64,000 nt of DNA from Pseudarthrobacter sp. NIBRBAC000502772 (GTDB taxonomy: Bacteria > Actinomycetota > Actinomycetes > Actinomycetales > Micrococcaceae), in NCBI RefSeq assembly GCF_006517235.1, contig NZ_CP041188.1, forward strand, positions 1,984,001 to 2,048,000, given 5' to 3'. Of this stretch, positions 63,676 to 64,000 are shown piece after piece. The stretch's first letter is position 1. Each line of letters starts with the position of its first letter. Made by a program: the position numbers and the translations under genes. The notes beneath the pieces were generated by a model that had not been told where the DNA came from, did not search any database, and was given only the letters and a program-made list of their open reading frames with translations.

Positions 63676-64000
63676 ATGGAAGAAGCACGCAACGTGAAAG
63701 CACCTCGTTCCGAGGCCGCCCGGGCCAAGGCAGATGCCAAGGCCGGCGTCAAGGACACTCGGAACACCGGCCCCGGACGCCTGCTCATCGCCGTCTATGC
63801 AGTGTTTGCCATTTCGGCCACCGCACGCGCCGGTTACCAGATCCTGACCAAGTTCTCCGAAGCCCCGCTCGCCTACCTGCTTTCCGCGTTCGCGGCGCTG
63901 GTCTACGTGGTGGCAACGGTGTCCTTGGCCAAGCCCGGCCGCACCTGGTTCAAGATATCGCTGGCCGCCGTCCTGGTGGAGCTCGTCGGAGTGCTGGTGG
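63676..64000 (+). CDS. Membrane protein, N-terminal part (3' end outside window)
   Basis: An open frame from ATG 63676 to the window edge, one base after the preceding stop. It has a basic, Ala/Lys-rich N-terminus of about 35 residues (RSEAARAKADAKAGVKDTRN) and then at least three TM helices (LLIAVYAVFAISATARAGY, APLAYLLSAFAALVYVVATV, FKISLAAVLVELVGVL). Probably works with the small membrane protein before it. Family not recognised. Confidence 0.7.
   Translation, partial: MEEARNVKAPRSEAARAKADAKAGVKDTRNTGPGRLLIAVYAVFAISATARAGYQILTKFSEAPLAYLLSAFAALVYVVATVSLAKPGRTWFKISLAAVLVELVGVLV

Overview
The window is a high-GC chromosomal segment from an actinobacterium of the Micrococcaceae, most likely Arthrobacter or Pseudarthrobacter. 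That placement is inferred from the gene order (rpsB-tsf-pyrH-frr-cdsA; dxr-RIP-ispG-proS-rimP-nusA-ylxR-infB-rbfA-truB), the GTG/TTG starts, the ATGA/GTGA overlaps and the GC-rich codon use. Nothing looks like a prophage, plasmid or CRISPR locus. Most of the window is core chromosome with a few accessory inserts.

Layout. 1-2541: end of a CDP-alcohol phosphatidyltransferase, a DMT-type membrane protein and a GT4 glycosyltransferase. 2682-2758: a CAU-anticodon tRNA, then a convergent, lower-GC SF1 helicase with a nuclease-like C-terminus (2821-5595), the best candidate for an accessory genome-defence gene. 5820-7569: a glutaryl-CoA-dehydrogenase-like enzyme with a palindromic operator in front, and an M23 peptidase, separated by a heptanucleotide repeat. 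7973-12989: translation and lipid operon rpsB-tsf-pyrH-frr-cdsA plus a DivIVA-domain protein, with strong RNA hairpins between genes. 13014-18992: divergent acetate/monocarboxylate uptake locus, with a LytS/LytTR two-component system and symporter on the minus strand and DUF485-ActP on the plus strand. 19116-20119: a degenerate stretch and a membrane-anchored hypothetical protein.

20259-33548 is a complete leucine/branched-chain acid degradation island: an Lrp regulator, bkdABC (E1a, E1b, E2), a TetR regulator, accD1-accA1 (methylcrotonyl-CoA carboxylase), an acyl-CoA dehydrogenase, scoAB, a MaoC hydratase and a CitE-like lyase. Its content matches the Mycobacterium tuberculosis Rv2495c-Rv2506 cluster, where the CitE-like enzyme acts as an (R)-HMG-CoA lyase. 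An Arthrobacter-type palindromic repeat family occurs upstream of scoA and also inside the coding sequence of the E2 linker.

33645-42065: lipase-maturation-factor-like membrane protein, TauE/SafE transporter, isoprenoid genes dxr and ispG, site-2 protease, and a SatD/DUF3307-like pair with a probable leaderless promoter. 42019-45220: a frameshifted GNAT gene and a TetR-ABC operon with a near-perfect operator. 45625-58801: proS, a second TauE, a frameshifted PLP decarboxylase, an APH(6)-like kinase, VIT and DUF4439 proteins, then rimP-nusA-ylxR-infB-rbfA. A large nested inverted repeat lies between infB and rbfA. 58875-64000: secreted NHL/ScyD-like protein, guanine deaminase, thioredoxin, aminotransferase, truB and two small membrane proteins (the last one cut by the window edge).

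Two genes carry single-base frameshifts in short homopolymers (42589, 48826), and a third region (19116-19437) looks broken. These may be true pseudogenes or base-call errors.
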